From Brevundimonas sp. (GTDB lineage: Bacteria > Pseudomonadota > Alphaproteobacteria > Caulobacterales > Caulobacteraceae): a DNA stretch of 39,375 nucleotides. Under the pieces are notes generated by a model. That model worked only from the letters and a program-made list of their open reading frames with translations, made no database searches and was not told the DNA's origin. A program made the translations under genes and the position numbers. The DNA lies in contig NZ_JAIXTC010000020.1 in assembly GCF_027484365.1 (NCBI RefSeq), positions 1 to 39,375 of the forward strand. The letters are read 5' to 3'. Each line of letters begins with the position of its first letter. The first letter of the stretch is position 1. Positions 1 through 8,951 of the stretch are shown in pieces.

Positions 1-568
1 AAGTTGCGGGGAAGTCGACGGAGCCCGGGCGGTCGCCCGGAACCGATGAGGCCCCCTGCTTTCGCGTTACGGGGACCGGATGAGAATTTTCGGCTCGCGC
101 CGGGGCTCCGTCGCGACCGATTGGACGTGAGCAGTCGATGATGGGCTTCGAAGCGGCCTGTCGGGTTTGGCCAATTCGCCCCCGACGCTTGGCGCCGTTT
201 AATCCCAGAACGACTTAAGCCCACGACGGGCGGAGGGTGTCAGGGCCCTCCGGGCTCCGGGGTTTTACGCCCCCCGGACAGTCCCGCGCCTTTGTCGGTT
301 CGTGCCTCCACAGATCCAGGTCCTCGCCGGATCAGGGTCCTCGGTCGACTTCACGGCGCGGTTTCCCGCTCGATCGCGCCCCACCGCACGTCCGGGTCCT
401 GGGCCCAGGACGCCTTCCCCACGCGACGGGACGGCTGGAAGTGTACGCGCGGTTTGGAAGGGGGCGCACAGAAAGGCCCTAAAAAGAGCCGGGCGTTGAA
501 ATCGTTCAGGTCCTGGGGGCATGTGTTGATGGGTATGCGGCTTCCCTCTCCCGCCGGGAGAGGGAGTT
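1..568. other. Intergenic region without a recognisable gene
   Basis: No reading frame in this stretch has coding-like composition or a recognisable product. It contains several short GC-rich hairpins: CCGGGCG/CGCCCGG at 25-40, CGGAGGG/CCCTCCG at 231-252 and CCGGGG/CCCCGG at 257-277. It ends in the palindrome just downstream of dnaE2. I cannot match it to rRNA, RNase P, SRP or tmRNA. It may be a leader or trailer of something outside the window. Confidence 0.5.
543..565. repeat. Dispersed intergenic palindrome, copy 1
   Basis: Perfect inverted repeat with 10-bp arms TCCCTCTCCC and GGGAGAGGGA around the spacer GCC, four bases past the dnaE2 stop. An 18-bp core (CTCCCGCCGGGAGAGGGA) recurs at 33238-33256 between two convergent genes. 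The position suggests a REP-like element or a transcription end signal; there is no T-run. Confidence 0.6.
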
Positions 569-3500
569 CTAGTGGAAATCCCGCGACCCCGGGAGGATGC
601 GGACGTCGCGGGGATGCCGTCCCCGGGTCGGGGAATGGCCGGATCCGGGCGTCTGATCCGTGGACAGACGACCCAGCATCGGGGTCCAGTCGACCATGTC
701 CTCGACCACCAGATGGGTCACGCCCTCGGCGCGCTGGACCTTGCCGGTGACCAGGACCATCCGCGCCCCCATGGCGACGGGGCGCAGCCGTTCGAACACG
801 TCGGGCCAGACCACGAGGTTGGCCACCGCCGTCTCGTCCTCGATGGTCAGGAACACCACCCCCTTGGCCGACCCGGGCCTCTGACGCACCAGAACGACTC
901 CGCCGACGCGGACGCGGCGGTTCTCCTTCGCCGTCCCGTAGGCCTCGGCCGTCACGGCCCCGGCCTGCGTCAGCCGCTCGCGCAGGAAGGAGACGGGGTG
1001 ACCCTTCAGCGACAGCCGGAGGGTCTGGTAGTCGCCGACCACTTCTTCCGCCTCGGTCAGGCGCGGCAGGGCGGCCGGCGGGGCCCCGTCCGCCTCGTCC
1101 AGACCCATGGCCGCGAACAGGGGCGCCGAGGCCGCCGGCGGCGCCCCTTTGGCCGCCCACATCCCCTGACGTCGCGAGAGATCGAGAGACCCGCAGGCGT
1201 CCGCCTCCGCCAGCCGGTCGAGGGCGGGGGGCGGCAAACCGGCCCGACGGCGAAGATCCTCGAGGTCGCGGAAGGGGGCGAGGGCGCGGGCCACGACGAT
1301 GGACTCGGCCCATGTTTCCCTGAACCCGTCGATGGAGCGCAGGCCCAGTCGCAGGGCGTGCCGGCCGCTGATCCGGCCCGGTTCCAGGCTCGCGTCCCAG
1401 TCGCTGGCGTTCACATCGGGATGCCGCACCTCGACCCCGTGCGCCTGCGCATCGCGGACGATCTGGGCCGGCGCATAGAAGCCCATCGGCTGGCTGTTCA
1501 GAAGACAGGCCGCAAAGACGTCCGGGTAGACGCATTTCACCCAGGCCGAGACATAGACGAGGAAGGCGAAGGCGCAGGCGTGGCTTTCCGGAAAGCCGTA
1601 TTCGCCGAAGCCCTTGATCTGGTCGAAGCAGCGCTGGGCGAAGGCGGGATCGTAACCCCGGTCCCTCATCCGGCCGACGAAGATCTCCTCATAGGTCCCG
1701 ATCGTGCCCATGTGCCGGAAGGTGGCCATCGCGCGACGCAGACCGTTGGCCTCCCTGGACGAGAATTTCGCCGCGTCCATGGCGATCTTCATGGCCTGCT
1801 CCTGAAACAGGGGCACGCCGAGGGTCTTGTCGAGGACGAGTTTCAGTTCGTTCTTAGGGCCGTGCTCCGGGGCCGGATGCGGATAGTCGATGACGAAGGG
1901 GACGCCCGCCTTTTCCGCCGCGCGCCGTTCGGCCCGACGCCTCAGATAGGGATGGACCATGTCGCCCTGGATCGGGCCGGGCCGGACGATCGCGACCTGG
2001 ACCACCAGGTCGTAGAAGACGCGCGGCTGAAGTCTCGGCAGCATGGCCATCTGGGCCCGGCTCTCGACCTGGAAGACGCCGAGAGAATCCGCCTTGCAGA
2101 GCATGTCGTAGACCTCGGGGTCCTCGCGCGGCACCGTATGCAGTTCCAGGGATCGCCCGTAGCTCTTTTCGATCATGCCGAAGGCGCGCTTCAGCGCCGT
2201 CAACATGCCCAGGGCCAGGACATCGACCTTCATCAGCTTCAGATGATCGATGTCGTCCTTGTCCCATTCGATGAAGGTGCGGTCCTTCATCGCCGCATTG
2301 CCGATGGGCACGATCTCGCACAGCGGTCCGTGGCTCAGCACATAGCCCCCGACGTGTTGCGACAGATGGCGCGGAAACCGGATCAGCTCCGCCGTCAGGG
2401 CCAGGGCCAGGGCCATACGGGCGTCGTCCCGGCTGACCCCGGTGCGATCGACGTCATCCTTGCGAACCTCGGAGCCGTAGGAGCCCCAGACCGTGTCGGC
2501 CAGGCGGGCGGTGACGTCCTCGGTCAGGCCCAGGGCCTTGCCCACGTCGCGGATCGCCGAGCGCGGCCGGTAGTGGATGATGGTCGCCACGATGCCCGCC
2601 CGGTCCCGGCCGTAGCGGCGGTAGACATACTGCATCACCTCCTCGCGTCGCTCGTGCTCGAAATCGACGTCGATGTCGGGCGGTTCGGACCGGTCGGCCG
2701 AGATGAACCGCTCGATCAGCACATCCTGTTCCGTCGGATTGACGTTGGTGATCCCGAGGCAAAAGCAGACGATCGAATTCGCCGCCGAGCCCCGGCCCTG
2801 GCACAGAATTTCGCGGGGCCTGCGTCTGGCCCAGTCGACGATGTCGTGCACGGTGAGAAAGTAGTTCGGATATTTCAGCTGTTTGATCAGCTTCAGTTCG
2901 CTGACGATCTTGATACGCATGGCGGCCGGGACGGAGCCGTTCCGGGCCAGCCGTTCGCGCGCCCCCTTGAAGGTCAGGCGGATCAGCCGACGCTGGGCGG
3001 TCCAGCCGGACGGCACCGGTTCGTCCGGGTACTGATAGCTGAGCTCCCGCAGGGAGAAGTCGCACCCCCGCACCACCTCCATCGTGCGGGCCAGGGCCGC
3101 CTCGTGGCCCCTGAACAGGCGGGCCATTTCGGCCGGCGGCTTCAGGTAGCGCTCTCCATTGGCCTGGAGGCGGAGCCCGGCCGTATCGATCGTGGTTCCC
3201 TCGCGGATACAGGTCAGGACGTCCTGCAGGGGGCGACGGTCAGGGTGGTGGTACATCGCCGCATTGGTGGCGATCATCGGGGCGCCGGTCCGGCCGGCCA
3301 TGGCCGCGAGCCGGTTCAGCCGGGCCCGGTCGTCGCCGCGCCACAGGGGCTGGGCGGCCAGGTACAGGGTGTCCGGCCAGGCGCATCTCCAGGCGAGGAG
3401 GCGGGCCTCGAAGGCGGCGTCGGGGACCTCGGGCGCGACGGCGAGGGCGATCAGCCCTTCGCCATGGGCCACGGCCTGGTCGAAGGTCAGACGGGTCTCG

Positions 3501-3940
3501 CCCTTGGTGATCCGCTCGGGTCCGGTCTCGTCCTCCTCCGGGCGACCGGGCTCGACCAGACGAAGATGAGGATGGGACGAAGGCGCGGGATCCGACGGCG
3601 GCGGCGCCGCGTCGAGGATCTCGCTCTTGCCCAGGGTCAGCAGGCGGCAGAGGCGGCCGTAGGCGGCGCGGTCGCGGGGGAAGACGATCAGTTCGGTCCC
3701 GTCGAGGAAGCCCAGCCGGACCCCGACGACCAGACGAATGTCGGACGCCTCCGCCCCCATCAGGGCCCGGACCATCCCGGCCAGGGTGTTGCGGTCGGCG
3801 ATGCCCACGGCGGCCAGACCCAGGGCCCTGGCCTGCATCATCATCTCGCCGGGATGGGACGCCCCCTCCAGGAAGCTGAAGTTGGTCAGGGCGCCGAGCT
3901 CGGCGTAGTCGCCGTCCCATGCCGGGGTCGGAGCCGTCAC
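569..3940 (-). CDS. dnaE2: Error-prone DNA polymerase DnaE2 (ImuC)
   Basis: A C-family polymerase alpha subunit of 1123 residues, the catalytic partner of ImuA and ImuB in SOS-induced translesion synthesis. The N-terminus is a PHP domain (NFSFLEGASHP near residue 17, then GIADRNTLAG). The polymerase core has the CQGRGSAANS stretch and the catalytic PDIDVDF motif near residue 420. A C-terminal OB-fold (VRVGGVVLVRQRPGSAKG onward) follows the helix-hairpin-helix region. The open frame extends upstream to 4111, but the GTG at 3940 is preferred: homologues begin near here, and this GTG forms a 4-base GTGA overlap with the imuB stop, implying translational coupling. It is the last gene of the LexA-controlled operon. 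Confidence 0.96.
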   Translation of the reverse strand: MTAPTPAWDGDYAELGALTNFSFLEGASHPGEMMMQARALGLAAVGIADRNTLAGMVRALMGAEASDIRLVVGVRLGFLDGTELIVFPRDRAAYGRLCRLLTLGKSEILDAAPPPSDPAPSSHPHLRLVEPGRPEEDETGPERITKGETRLTFDQAVAHGEGLIALAVAPEVPDAAFEARLLAWRCAWPDTLYLAAQPLWRGDDRARLNRLAAMAGRTGAPMIATNAAMYHHPDRRPLQDVLTCIREGTTIDTAGLRLQANGERYLKPPAEMARLFRGHEAALARTMEVVRGCDFSLRELSYQYPDEPVPSGWTAQRRLIRLTFKGARERLARNGSVPAAMRIKIVSELKLIKQLKYPNYFLTVHDIVDWARRRPREILCQGRGSAANSIVCFCLGITNVNPTEQDVLIERFISADRSEPPDIDVDFEHERREEVMQYVYRRYGRDRAGIVATIIHYRPRSAIRDVGKALGLTEDVTARLADTVWGSYGSEVRKDDVDRTGVSRDDARMALALALTAELIRFPRHLSQHVGGYVLSHGPLCEIVPIGNAAMKDRTFIEWDKDDIDHLKLMKVDVLALGMLTALKRAFGMIEKSYGRSLELHTVPREDPEVYDMLCKADSLGVFQVESRAQMAMLPRLQPRVFYDLVVQVAIVRPGPIQGDMVHPYLRRRAERRAAEKAGVPFVIDYPHPAPEHGPKNELKLVLDKTLGVPLFQEQAMKIAMDAAKFSSREANGLRRAMATFRHMGTIGTYEEIFVGRMRDRGYDPAFAQRCFDQIKGFGEYGFPESHACAFAFLVYVSAWVKCVYPDVFAACLLNSQPMGFYAPAQIVRDAQAHGVEVRHPDVNASDWDASLEPGRISGRHALRLGLRSIDGFRETWAESIVVARALAPFRDLEDLRRRAGLPPPALDRLAEADACGSLDLSRRQGMWAAKGAPPAASAPLFAAMGLDEADGAPPAALPRLTEAEEVVGDYQTLRLSLKGHPVSFLRERLTQAGAVTAEAYGTAKENRRVRVGGVVLVRQRPGSAKGVVFLTIEDETAVANLVVWPDVFERLRPVAMGARMVLVTGKVQRAEGVTHLVVEDMVDWTPMLGRLSTDQTPGSGHSPTRGRHPRDVRILPGSRDFH

Positions 3941-5556
3941 GGGAACATCCCGTGCATCCACCAGGAGGGCGGGCGCTCGTCCTTCGCGCCCGTGTATTCG
4001 ACGCCGTACAGTCCCTCGCGGAACAGCCAGTAACGCAGGCCCTGGTCGTCCTCGATCCGGTAATAGTCGCGGGTCCGGGCGAGGCGTCCGTCGGGCCGGG
4101 GGCGCCACCACTCCGGCGACAGGCGTTCGGGGCCGTCGGCGCGGGACACCTTCCGCAGCACGCGCCGCCAGGTGAACTGGGCCGGGGGCCGATCCGGCAG
4201 CCCGGCGACGACCTCCACCGGTTCGGGCGGATCGAGCAGCAGCAGGGGTCGCGCCCGACGCGGATCCGACGCGCCTTCGGCCGGGGGCGACGCCCTGCCC
4301 GGACGGGGGGCCGCACGGGGCGCCAGGGCGGGCCGCCAGCGTTCGGCGCGTTCGGGGATCCAGCTGCCGTCCGGCTCGGCGACCCGGACCGAGGCCTCGC
4401 CCAGACGCGCCGACAGCCGGTCGATCAGGGCGGCCAGCCCCTCGGCGTGGCGGGCCTGGTCCGCCTCGCCCATGTCGACCTGACGCGCGACCAGGGGCTC
4501 GGCGAGGTCGGCGGTCAGCATCAGGGCGTCGATGCCGAAGCCGGGGTCGATCCGCTCGAGCCCGGTCTCGCGGAACAGCCGCATCCAGATCGACACGTCA
4601 CGCAGGGCACGGCCCATGCGGACCGAGACGGCGCGGGTCCGGCCGTCGACGCGGAAGGCGGTCAGGGTCAGGGCCCGCGCGCCCTGGCCGTCTCCCTCCA
4701 TCGACCGGGCCAGGCTGTCGGCGAGGCCGGGCAGACGGGCCTCGATCCCCGCCGTGTCGGTCAGGGGGTCGGCATAGGCCTCCCACCCCCGATAGCGGGG
4801 CGGCGCCCGGGTCGGGATCAGGGCCTCGGCTGTCAGGCCCAGGGCCTGGTCGAGCCGACGGACGAGTCCGACCCCGGCGCCGTCGCGGAAGCGGCGGGCG
4901 AGGCCGGCGCGCGGCATGGGATAGAGGTCGCCGATCCGCTTCAGACCGAACCGGCGGGTCTGTTTCAGGGCGGCGTCGTCGATACGGAGGGCCTCGACCG
5001 GCAGGGGGGCCAGGGCCTCGCGCACATCGGCGTCCGTGGCGATCCGTGTGGCGTGGCCGTAGCGGGCGAGGGCCCAGGCGGCGCCGGGGCCGGGGGCCAT
5101 GGCGGCGCGGCCGCGGATGCCGGCCGCAGCCAGGCGCTGCTCGATGCGGGCGATCGCCGCGTCCTCTCCGCCGAACAGATGGGTCGCGCCGGTCAGGTCG
5201 AGGAACAGCCCCTCCAGCCCGCCGTCGGACGGATCGACCGTGACGGCCGGCGACCAGCGCTCGCCCCAGACGGCCAGGGCCTCGAGGGCGCGCTGATCCG
5301 CGGCGGGGTCGGCCGGGTGGCAGGCCAGATGCGGGACCATGGCCAGGGCGTCGGCCTGCGTCTGGCCCCGGGACAGGTTCAGGGCGCGGGCGGCGGGATT
5401 CAGGGCATGGAGGATCGCCCCCCGCGCCGTGCGCAGGATCAGGGCCAGAGGGCCTGCATCCGCTGCGAGGGGATCAGGCGTAGCGGGTCCGGCTGATCGG
5501 GCCCAGACCGTCACCGGCCAGTCGATCAGCCAGACGGAGACGATGCGTCTCATCAT
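3937..5556 (-). CDS. imuB: ImuB, Y-family polymerase-like protein of the ImuABC mutasome
   Basis: A 539-residue DinB/UmuC-like protein. The Y-family fold is recognisable (IVSVWLIDWP start, LEGLFLDLTGATHLFGG, then a helix-hairpin-helix segment RRFGLKRIGDLYPMPRAGLARRF written here only in outline). The acidic SxDE catalytic motif of true Y polymerases is replaced by LFLDLTG, as expected for ImuB, which acts as a hub for the beta clamp, ImuA and DnaE2 and not as a polymerase. The C-terminal tail (DYYRIEDDQGLRYWLFREG) is typical of the family. The start is ATG 5556 or the adjacent ATG 5553, with GGAG a few bases upstream. It overlaps imuA by 83 bases and dnaE2 by four, so all three are probably translated from one message. 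Confidence 0.94.
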   Translation of the reverse strand: MMRRIVSVWLIDWPVTVWARSAGPATPDPLAADAGPLALILRTARGAILHALNPAARALNLSRGQTQADALAMVPHLACHPADPAADQRALEALAVWGERWSPAVTVDPSDGGLEGLFLDLTGATHLFGGEDAAIARIEQRLAAAGIRGRAAMAPGPGAAWALARYGHATRIATDADVREALAPLPVEALRIDDAALKQTRRFGLKRIGDLYPMPRAGLARRFRDGAGVGLVRRLDQALGLTAEALIPTRAPPRYRGWEAYADPLTDTAGIEARLPGLADSLARSMEGDGQGARALTLTAFRVDGRTRAVSVRMGRALRDVSIWMRLFRETGLERIDPGFGIDALMLTADLAEPLVARQVDMGEADQARHAEGLAALIDRLSARLGEASVRVAEPDGSWIPERAERWRPALAPRAAPRPGRASPPAEGASDPRRARPLLLLDPPEPVEVVAGLPDRPPAQFTWRRVLRKVSRADGPERLSPEWWRPRPDGRLARTRDYYRIEDDQGLRYWLFREGLYGVEYTGAKDERPPSWWMHGMFP

Positions 5557-6136
5557 CCTGCTCCAGCATCCAGATGCCCGGCCGCTCCATCCGGCTGCGG
5601 GTCATTTCGGCACGGATCGTCATCCGGCCCGGCGCACGATCGTCAAAAGCACCGCCTGCACTCGCATGGGTTGTTATGCGCCAGCGCCGTCGCGCGGCGC
5701 TGAGATCCCCGGACCGGGTCCGCAGCAGAAGGCCGGAACATCCGCCGTCGCGGGCGGCGAATTCCAGCCGCCGGGTCTGGGCCAGTTCGGCCCCGTCGAC
5801 GGTCCCGATCACCAGGGCGGCGCCGCCGGACCGCAGCGCCTGCTCCATGGCCCATAGCGCAAGGGCCTCGGTCCGGGTCTCGACCAGAACAAAGCCGTCA
5901 CATGCCTGAAAGGCTTTCAGGCCTGGGCCGTAGGGGCGGCCGTTCTCCTGGAGCCAGGACCGTGTCACGCTCATCACCACGCCCCGGCCCACGCCAAGCG
6001 ACGCCCGGCCGAGGGTGAAGGCGAAGGCCGCCGCCATGTCCCGGACGCCGTCGGCGCATGCCTCCTCCAACCCCTCGGACAGGGGAGACAGGGGCGGCGG
6101 GACAGCGTCTGGCTCTGGTGACGGATGGGTGAACAT
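5474..6136 (-). CDS. imuA: ImuA, SOS mutagenesis accessory protein
   Basis: About 220 residues of the ImuA family, a RecA/SulA-related accessory factor for ImuB-DnaE2 translesion synthesis. The context (directly before imuB, 83-base overlap) and internal sequence (AFAFTLGRASLGVGRG, then WLQENGRPYGPGLKAF) fit the family. The frame is open to a TTG at 6187, but that start and the ATG at 6154 lie within or at the start of the predicted promoter: a -35 at 6182-6187, a -10 at 6159-6164 and an expected transcript start near 6152. The ATG at 6136 has GGAG about 12 bases upstream and gives MFTHPSP. Leaderless use of 6154 cannot be excluded. Confidence 0.88.
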   Translation of the reverse strand: MFTHPSPEPDAVPPPLSPLSEGLEEACADGVRDMAAAFAFTLGRASLGVGRGVVMSVTRSWLQENGRPYGPGLKAFQACDGFVLVETRTEALALWAMEQALRSGGAALVIGTVDGAELAQTRRLEFAARDGGCSGLLLRTRSGDLSAARRRWRITTHASAGGAFDDRAPGRMTIRAEMTRSRMERPGIWMLEQDDETHRLRLADRLAGDGLGPISRTRYA

Positions 6137-6154
6137 GGCGGGAAAGGACTCCAT

Positions 6155-6187
6155 GTTCATTATTTGTTCCGTTTCAGACAGAGTCAA
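6155..6187 (-). promoter_or_regulatory. imuA promoter with embedded LexA (SOS) box
   Basis: On the minus strand, TTGACT (6187-6182) and AATAAT (6164-6159) are separated by exactly 17 bases. Overlapping the -10 is GAAC-AAATAAT-GAAC (6169-6155), a perfect match to the alphaproteobacterial LexA operator GAAC-N7-GAAC. LexA bound there would block RNA polymerase directly. This predicts DNA-damage induction of the whole imuA-imuB-dnaE2 operon and helps decide the imuA start. Confidence 0.88.
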
Positions 6188-6306
6188 ACCGGAATCGTCC
6201 CGACTGCCAGGACTCCATGATTTCTACCTATGCGCGTTCCTGTTGGCGCCCCTCCTGCATGGGCGCAAGGTGGAGTGCGATCCTGTATCGCTTTGGAACC
6301 TGACGG

Positions 6307-7434
6307 ATGACCTTTTCGGTTCGACCGGTCGATGCGACCGACAACGGAGCGATCAACGCCCTGCATCGCTCCGTGGGCTGGCCCACCCGCTCGGAGGCGG
6401 GCTGGAACTGGCTGGCGAGCAATCCGGCACGGCTGGAAACGACGGCGCCCGCCGGCTGGCTGGTCGAGGCAGAGGACGGAGAGCCTTGCGGTTTCGCCGG
6501 CAATTTCGTCCAGCGCTTCCACCACGGCGACCGGATTCTGTATGGCGCAACCGGCTTTTCGATCATCATCACGCCCCGCGCCCGGGGGCGCAGCCTCAAG
6601 CTGCTGAACACCTTCGCGCGACAGCCGGAGATGTTCGCCCACTACGTCTTCAACGCCAACCCGAGGTCCAGCCCTCTGTACAAGCGCCACGGCATGATCG
6701 CCTGGCCGCCGGAGACGCACGACGTCAAACTGTCCTGGCGGGTCGATGCGCTCGCCTGCGCCGGTGGGCGGTTGTGGCGCGAGATCGACCGTCGCGTTCC
6801 CCGCCTGACCGAGGCCAGGGCCGAGCGACTGCTGAACCCCCGGCTGCACGAGCCGGAGACCCTCGATCTTCCGACCGGCGTCGCCATACTGACCGACCTG
6901 ACCGACCTGGCCGACCGCACGCCCTATGCGGATTTCTGGCAGGCGCTGAAGGGCGAGGGGCGGCTGATCGCCGACCGCAGCCCGGCCATGCTGCGCTGGC
7001 GGCTGGTCGATCCCGACCTGACGCTGCGCCCCCTGGTCCTGGCCTTCAATCGCGGCGAGACGATCTCCGGCTACGCCATGGCGATGATGTCCAAGGGCAA
7101 TCCGATCGAGCCCCCCATGCTGGAGATTGTCGATCTGGCGGCGCTGGACGACGAACCGCGCGCGATCCCGGCCCTGATCCAGGCCCTTCTGGCCAATGCC
7201 CGTCGCCTCGGCGCAGCAAAGCTCCGCATACAGACGGTCAACCCAGAACTGCTCCGGCGAATGGGCCCGCTGGCGGATACGGCCCGACGCGAAGGCGGCT
7301 GGGGCCATTGCCACGTGAAGTTCGACCCGGACACGCCGGGAACCGAGACCTGGTCGCCGACCCCGTACGACGGCGACTACGGCATCTGTCTGAGGCCGGT
7401 GCCGGTGGCGGTGTCGGAACGAAGAGCGGCCTGA
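6307..7434 (+). CDS. GNAT-fold acyltransferase-like protein, function unknown
   Basis: A 375-residue soluble protein that reads like a double GNAT/FemAB-type acyl-CoA N-acyltransferase. The N-terminal half has the usual opening (FSVRPVDATDNGAINALH), a beta-hairpin region with GFAGNFVQRF, and FSIIITPRARGRSLKLLNTF, resembling the acetyl-CoA-binding R/Q-x-x-G/A loop, followed by NPRSSPLYKRHGM, the late GNAT 'xxLYxxxGF' signature. The second half (about 190-375) looks like a degenerate second copy. There is no signal peptide or membrane segment. The ATG at 6307 follows GGAACCTGACGG. It is monocistronic and divergent from imuA. The substrate is unknown; sugar, peptide and aminoacyl transfer are all possible. 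Confidence 0.78.
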   Translation: MTFSVRPVDATDNGAINALHRSVGWPTRSEAGWNWLASNPARLETTAPAGWLVEAEDGEPCGFAGNFVQRFHHGDRILYGATGFSIIITPRARGRSLKLLNTFARQPEMFAHYVFNANPRSSPLYKRHGMIAWPPETHDVKLSWRVDALACAGGRLWREIDRRVPRLTEARAERLLNPRLHEPETLDLPTGVAILTDLTDLADRTPYADFWQALKGEGRLIADRSPAMLRWRLVDPDLTLRPLVLAFNRGETISGYAMAMMSKGNPIEPPMLEIVDLAALDDEPRAIPALIQALLANARRLGAAKLRIQTVNPELLRRMGPLADTARREGGWGHCHVKFDPDTPGTETWSPTPYDGDYGICLRPVPVAVSERRAA

Positions 7435-7437
7435 ACG

Positions 7438-7857
7438 CTACTTCCGGGACTTCAGCTCGTCGCGGATCTCGGCCAGCAGGGTCTCGGTCGGGGTCAGGGC
7501 GGGCGGGCTCTCAGGCGCAGGCGCGGCGGCCTCGGCGCGGCGCAGGCGGTTAATGCCCTTGACCATCAGGAAGACGACGAAGGCCACGATCACGAACTGG
7601 ATGACGGTGTTGATGAAGGCCCCGTACTGGATGGCGACCTCCTCGATCGCCTCCGTCGCCGGGTTCTCGGGCGCCAGAACCCATTTCAATTCGGAGAAAT
7701 CGACCCGGCCCAGCAGAAGGCCGATCGGCGGCATCACCACCTGTTCGACCACGCTCGTGACGATCTTGCCGAAGGCGGCGCCGATGATGACGCCGACCGC
7801 CAGGTCGACGACATTGCCACGCGCAGCGAACTCCTTGAATTCGGTCAGCAAGCTCAT
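7438..7857 (-). CDS. mscL: Large-conductance mechanosensitive channel MscL
   Basis: A 139-residue inner-membrane channel that opens under membrane tension to relieve hypo-osmotic shock. The N-terminal amphipathic segment [19 protein letters not shown] and the first membrane helix ([17 protein letters not shown]) are nearly canonical. A periplasmic loop follows, then the second membrane helix ([19 protein letters not shown], about residues 80-100) and a charged C-terminal bundle ending in [13 protein letters not shown]. The length is normal. Its ATG overlaps the stop of the upstream GNAT gene by four bases (ATGA), so it is probably cotranscribed with ihfB and that GNAT gene. Three bases separate its stop from the convergent gene ending at 7434. 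Confidence 0.96.
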   Translation of the reverse strand: MSLLTEFKEFAARGNVVDLAVGVIIGAAFGKIVTSVVEQVVMPPIGLLLGRVDFSELKWVLAPENPATEAIEEVAIQYGAFINTVIQFVIVAFVVFLMVKGINRLRRAEAAAPAPESPPALTPTETLLAEIRDELKSRK

Positions 7858-8330
7858 TGTGATTCCCCGAGATCGAGATGAAGGAACTGGTTGAAGTCGG
7901 TCGCAGCGTAGCCGCCAAAGGCCGGACCCGACTGGAAACCACGTGACCTGTAGAGGGACAGGGCCGGCTCAAACGGAGCCCCGGACCCCGTTTCGAGCGA
8001 GACCCGTCGCGCACCGCGCTGCCTCGCCACGGCGATCAGATGTTCCAGAACGGCGCGTCCGAACCCCCTGCCCGTATAGTCCGGCAGGGTCCGCATCGAT
8101 TTGATCTCGAAAGACGTTCCGTCGATGCGGCGCAACGCGCCCATGGCCAGGGCCCGTCCACCGTCCGACAGTGCGAACAGATCGACCCCGGGTTCGGCCA
8201 GGGCTAAGGCATCAAGGGCATGCACGCTGTCGGCCGGGGAGTGGGCGCGCATCGCAGACAGGTGCAGCCGGATCAGGGCCTGCAAACTCTGGTCCTCGAG
8301 ATCGGCCGAAGCGATGCGGAGATCCGCCAT
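7854..8330 (-). CDS. Small GNAT-family N-acetyltransferase
   Basis: A 158-residue single-domain GNAT enzyme. Motif A is clear: [24 protein letters not shown], with T-G-R-G-F-G as the acetyl-CoA pyrophosphate-binding loop, then [12 protein letters not shown] and the late LYRSRGFQ motif. The frame stays open to 8504, overlapping ihfB, but the ATG at 8330 (MADLRIAS) lies seven bases past the ihfB stop and gives the usual family length. It overlaps mscL by four bases. The likely substrate is a small amine or an amino-acid derivative; nothing in the sequence identifies it. Confidence 0.88.
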   Translation of the reverse strand: MADLRIASADLEDQSLQALIRLHLSAMRAHSPADSVHALDALALAEPGVDLFALSDGGRALAMGALRRIDGTSFEIKSMRTLPDYTGRGFGRAVLEHLIAVARQRGARRVSLETGSGAPFEPALSLYRSRGFQSGPAFGGYAATDFNQFLHLDLGESQ

Positions 8331-8337
8331 CGCGGGG

Positions 8338-8628
8338 TCAGGCGTCCCCGGATGCATTGAGCCGCTCGCGCAGCTCCTTCCCGCTCTTGAAGAAGGGCAC
8401 CGACTTGGCGGGCACGTCCACGGTCTCGCCGGTCCGCGGATTGCGTCCGGCCCTCGCGGGTCGCGCTCGGACTGAAAACGCGCCGAAGCCGCGCAGTTCG
8501 ACACGGCCGCCCTCAGCCATCGCTTCGGTCATGCGACCGAGCACGACATTGACCACACGCTCGACCTCCGCGTGGGTCAGGTGCGTGTTCTCCGCCGCGA
8601 GTTTCTCGATGAGCTCAGACTTTATCAT
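8338..8628 (-). CDS. ihfB: Integration host factor beta subunit
   Basis: A 96-residue HU/IHF-family DNA-bending protein. It starts [17 protein letters not shown] at the ATG at 8628. The dimerisation helices lead into [12 protein letters not shown], and the DNA-contacting arm carries [17 protein letters not shown] with the intercalating Pro, followed by [15 protein letters not shown]. The arm and C-terminal helix match IHF-beta better than HU. It lies downstream of rpsA, the same rpsA-ihfB order as in many proteobacteria, but a terminator-like hairpin and a 323-base gap imply its own promoter. GGGGG precedes the ATG. IHF also assists sigma54-dependent promoters, and rpoN is in this window. Confidence 0.95.
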   Translation of the reverse strand: MIKSELIEKLAAENTHLTHAEVERVVNVVLGRMTEAMAEGGRVELRGFGAFSVRARPARAGRNPRTGETVDVPAKSVPFFKSGKELRERLNASGDA

Positions 8629-8951
8629 GTCAGGCCCCCGCCCTTTCCTGCCCATCCCGGGGCAATTATGGGTGCAACTTCAATCCGGTTACGAGGACAC
8701 CCTAGCCCTCGCCCGGCTGGCGAAAAAGGCCTGATCGTCAGTTTCCGTCAGGGAAGAGGGTAAAATGTCGACCGCCGTACACGGATGAGCCGTCCCTCAG
8801 GGTTGTAGAGGCCTGCGGGCCGGCGTTTGAAATTGCGGCTCAGCCATGAAAAAGGCGGCCGGATCGCTCCGGCCGCCTTCTTTATTTGTAGAGCCTATCG
8901 TTCGGCTCACGGAGCCTCACTACTTGAGGCCCGGTCACGGGACCGGAAGGA
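8629..8951. other. Spacer between rpsA and ihfB
   Basis: A 323-base gap. It holds the terminator-like stem-loop described separately and presumably the ihfB promoter. A CATAAT lies on the minus strand close upstream of ihfB, but I could not pair it with a convincing -35. No small gene is evident. Confidence 0.6.
8848..8880 (-). terminator. Rho-independent terminator of rpsA
   Basis: A 12-bp perfect stem (AAGGCGGCCGGA / TCCGGCCGCCTT) with a TCGC loop at 8852-8879. On the minus strand it is followed directly by a run of Ts (complement of the As at 8849-8853). It lies about 75 bases past the rpsA stop. Confidence 0.85.

Noticed and set aside
237..522. Short overlapping frames in the first 568 bases
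   Set aside because: Arg/Pro/Gly-rich translations in several frames at once, no start signal, no periodic base composition.
572..4033. An 1153-codon open frame on the plus strand opposite dnaE2
   Set aside because: It is the antisense of a gene with very high third-position GC, which suppresses stop codons on the opposite strand. The translation is Arg/Gly/Asp/His-rich and has no domain; DnaE2 motifs are unmistakable on the minus strand.
5474..5556. Possible frameshift between imuA and imuB
   Set aside because: The 83-base overlap keeps both proteins at normal length with intact family motifs; it is a genuine gene overlap.
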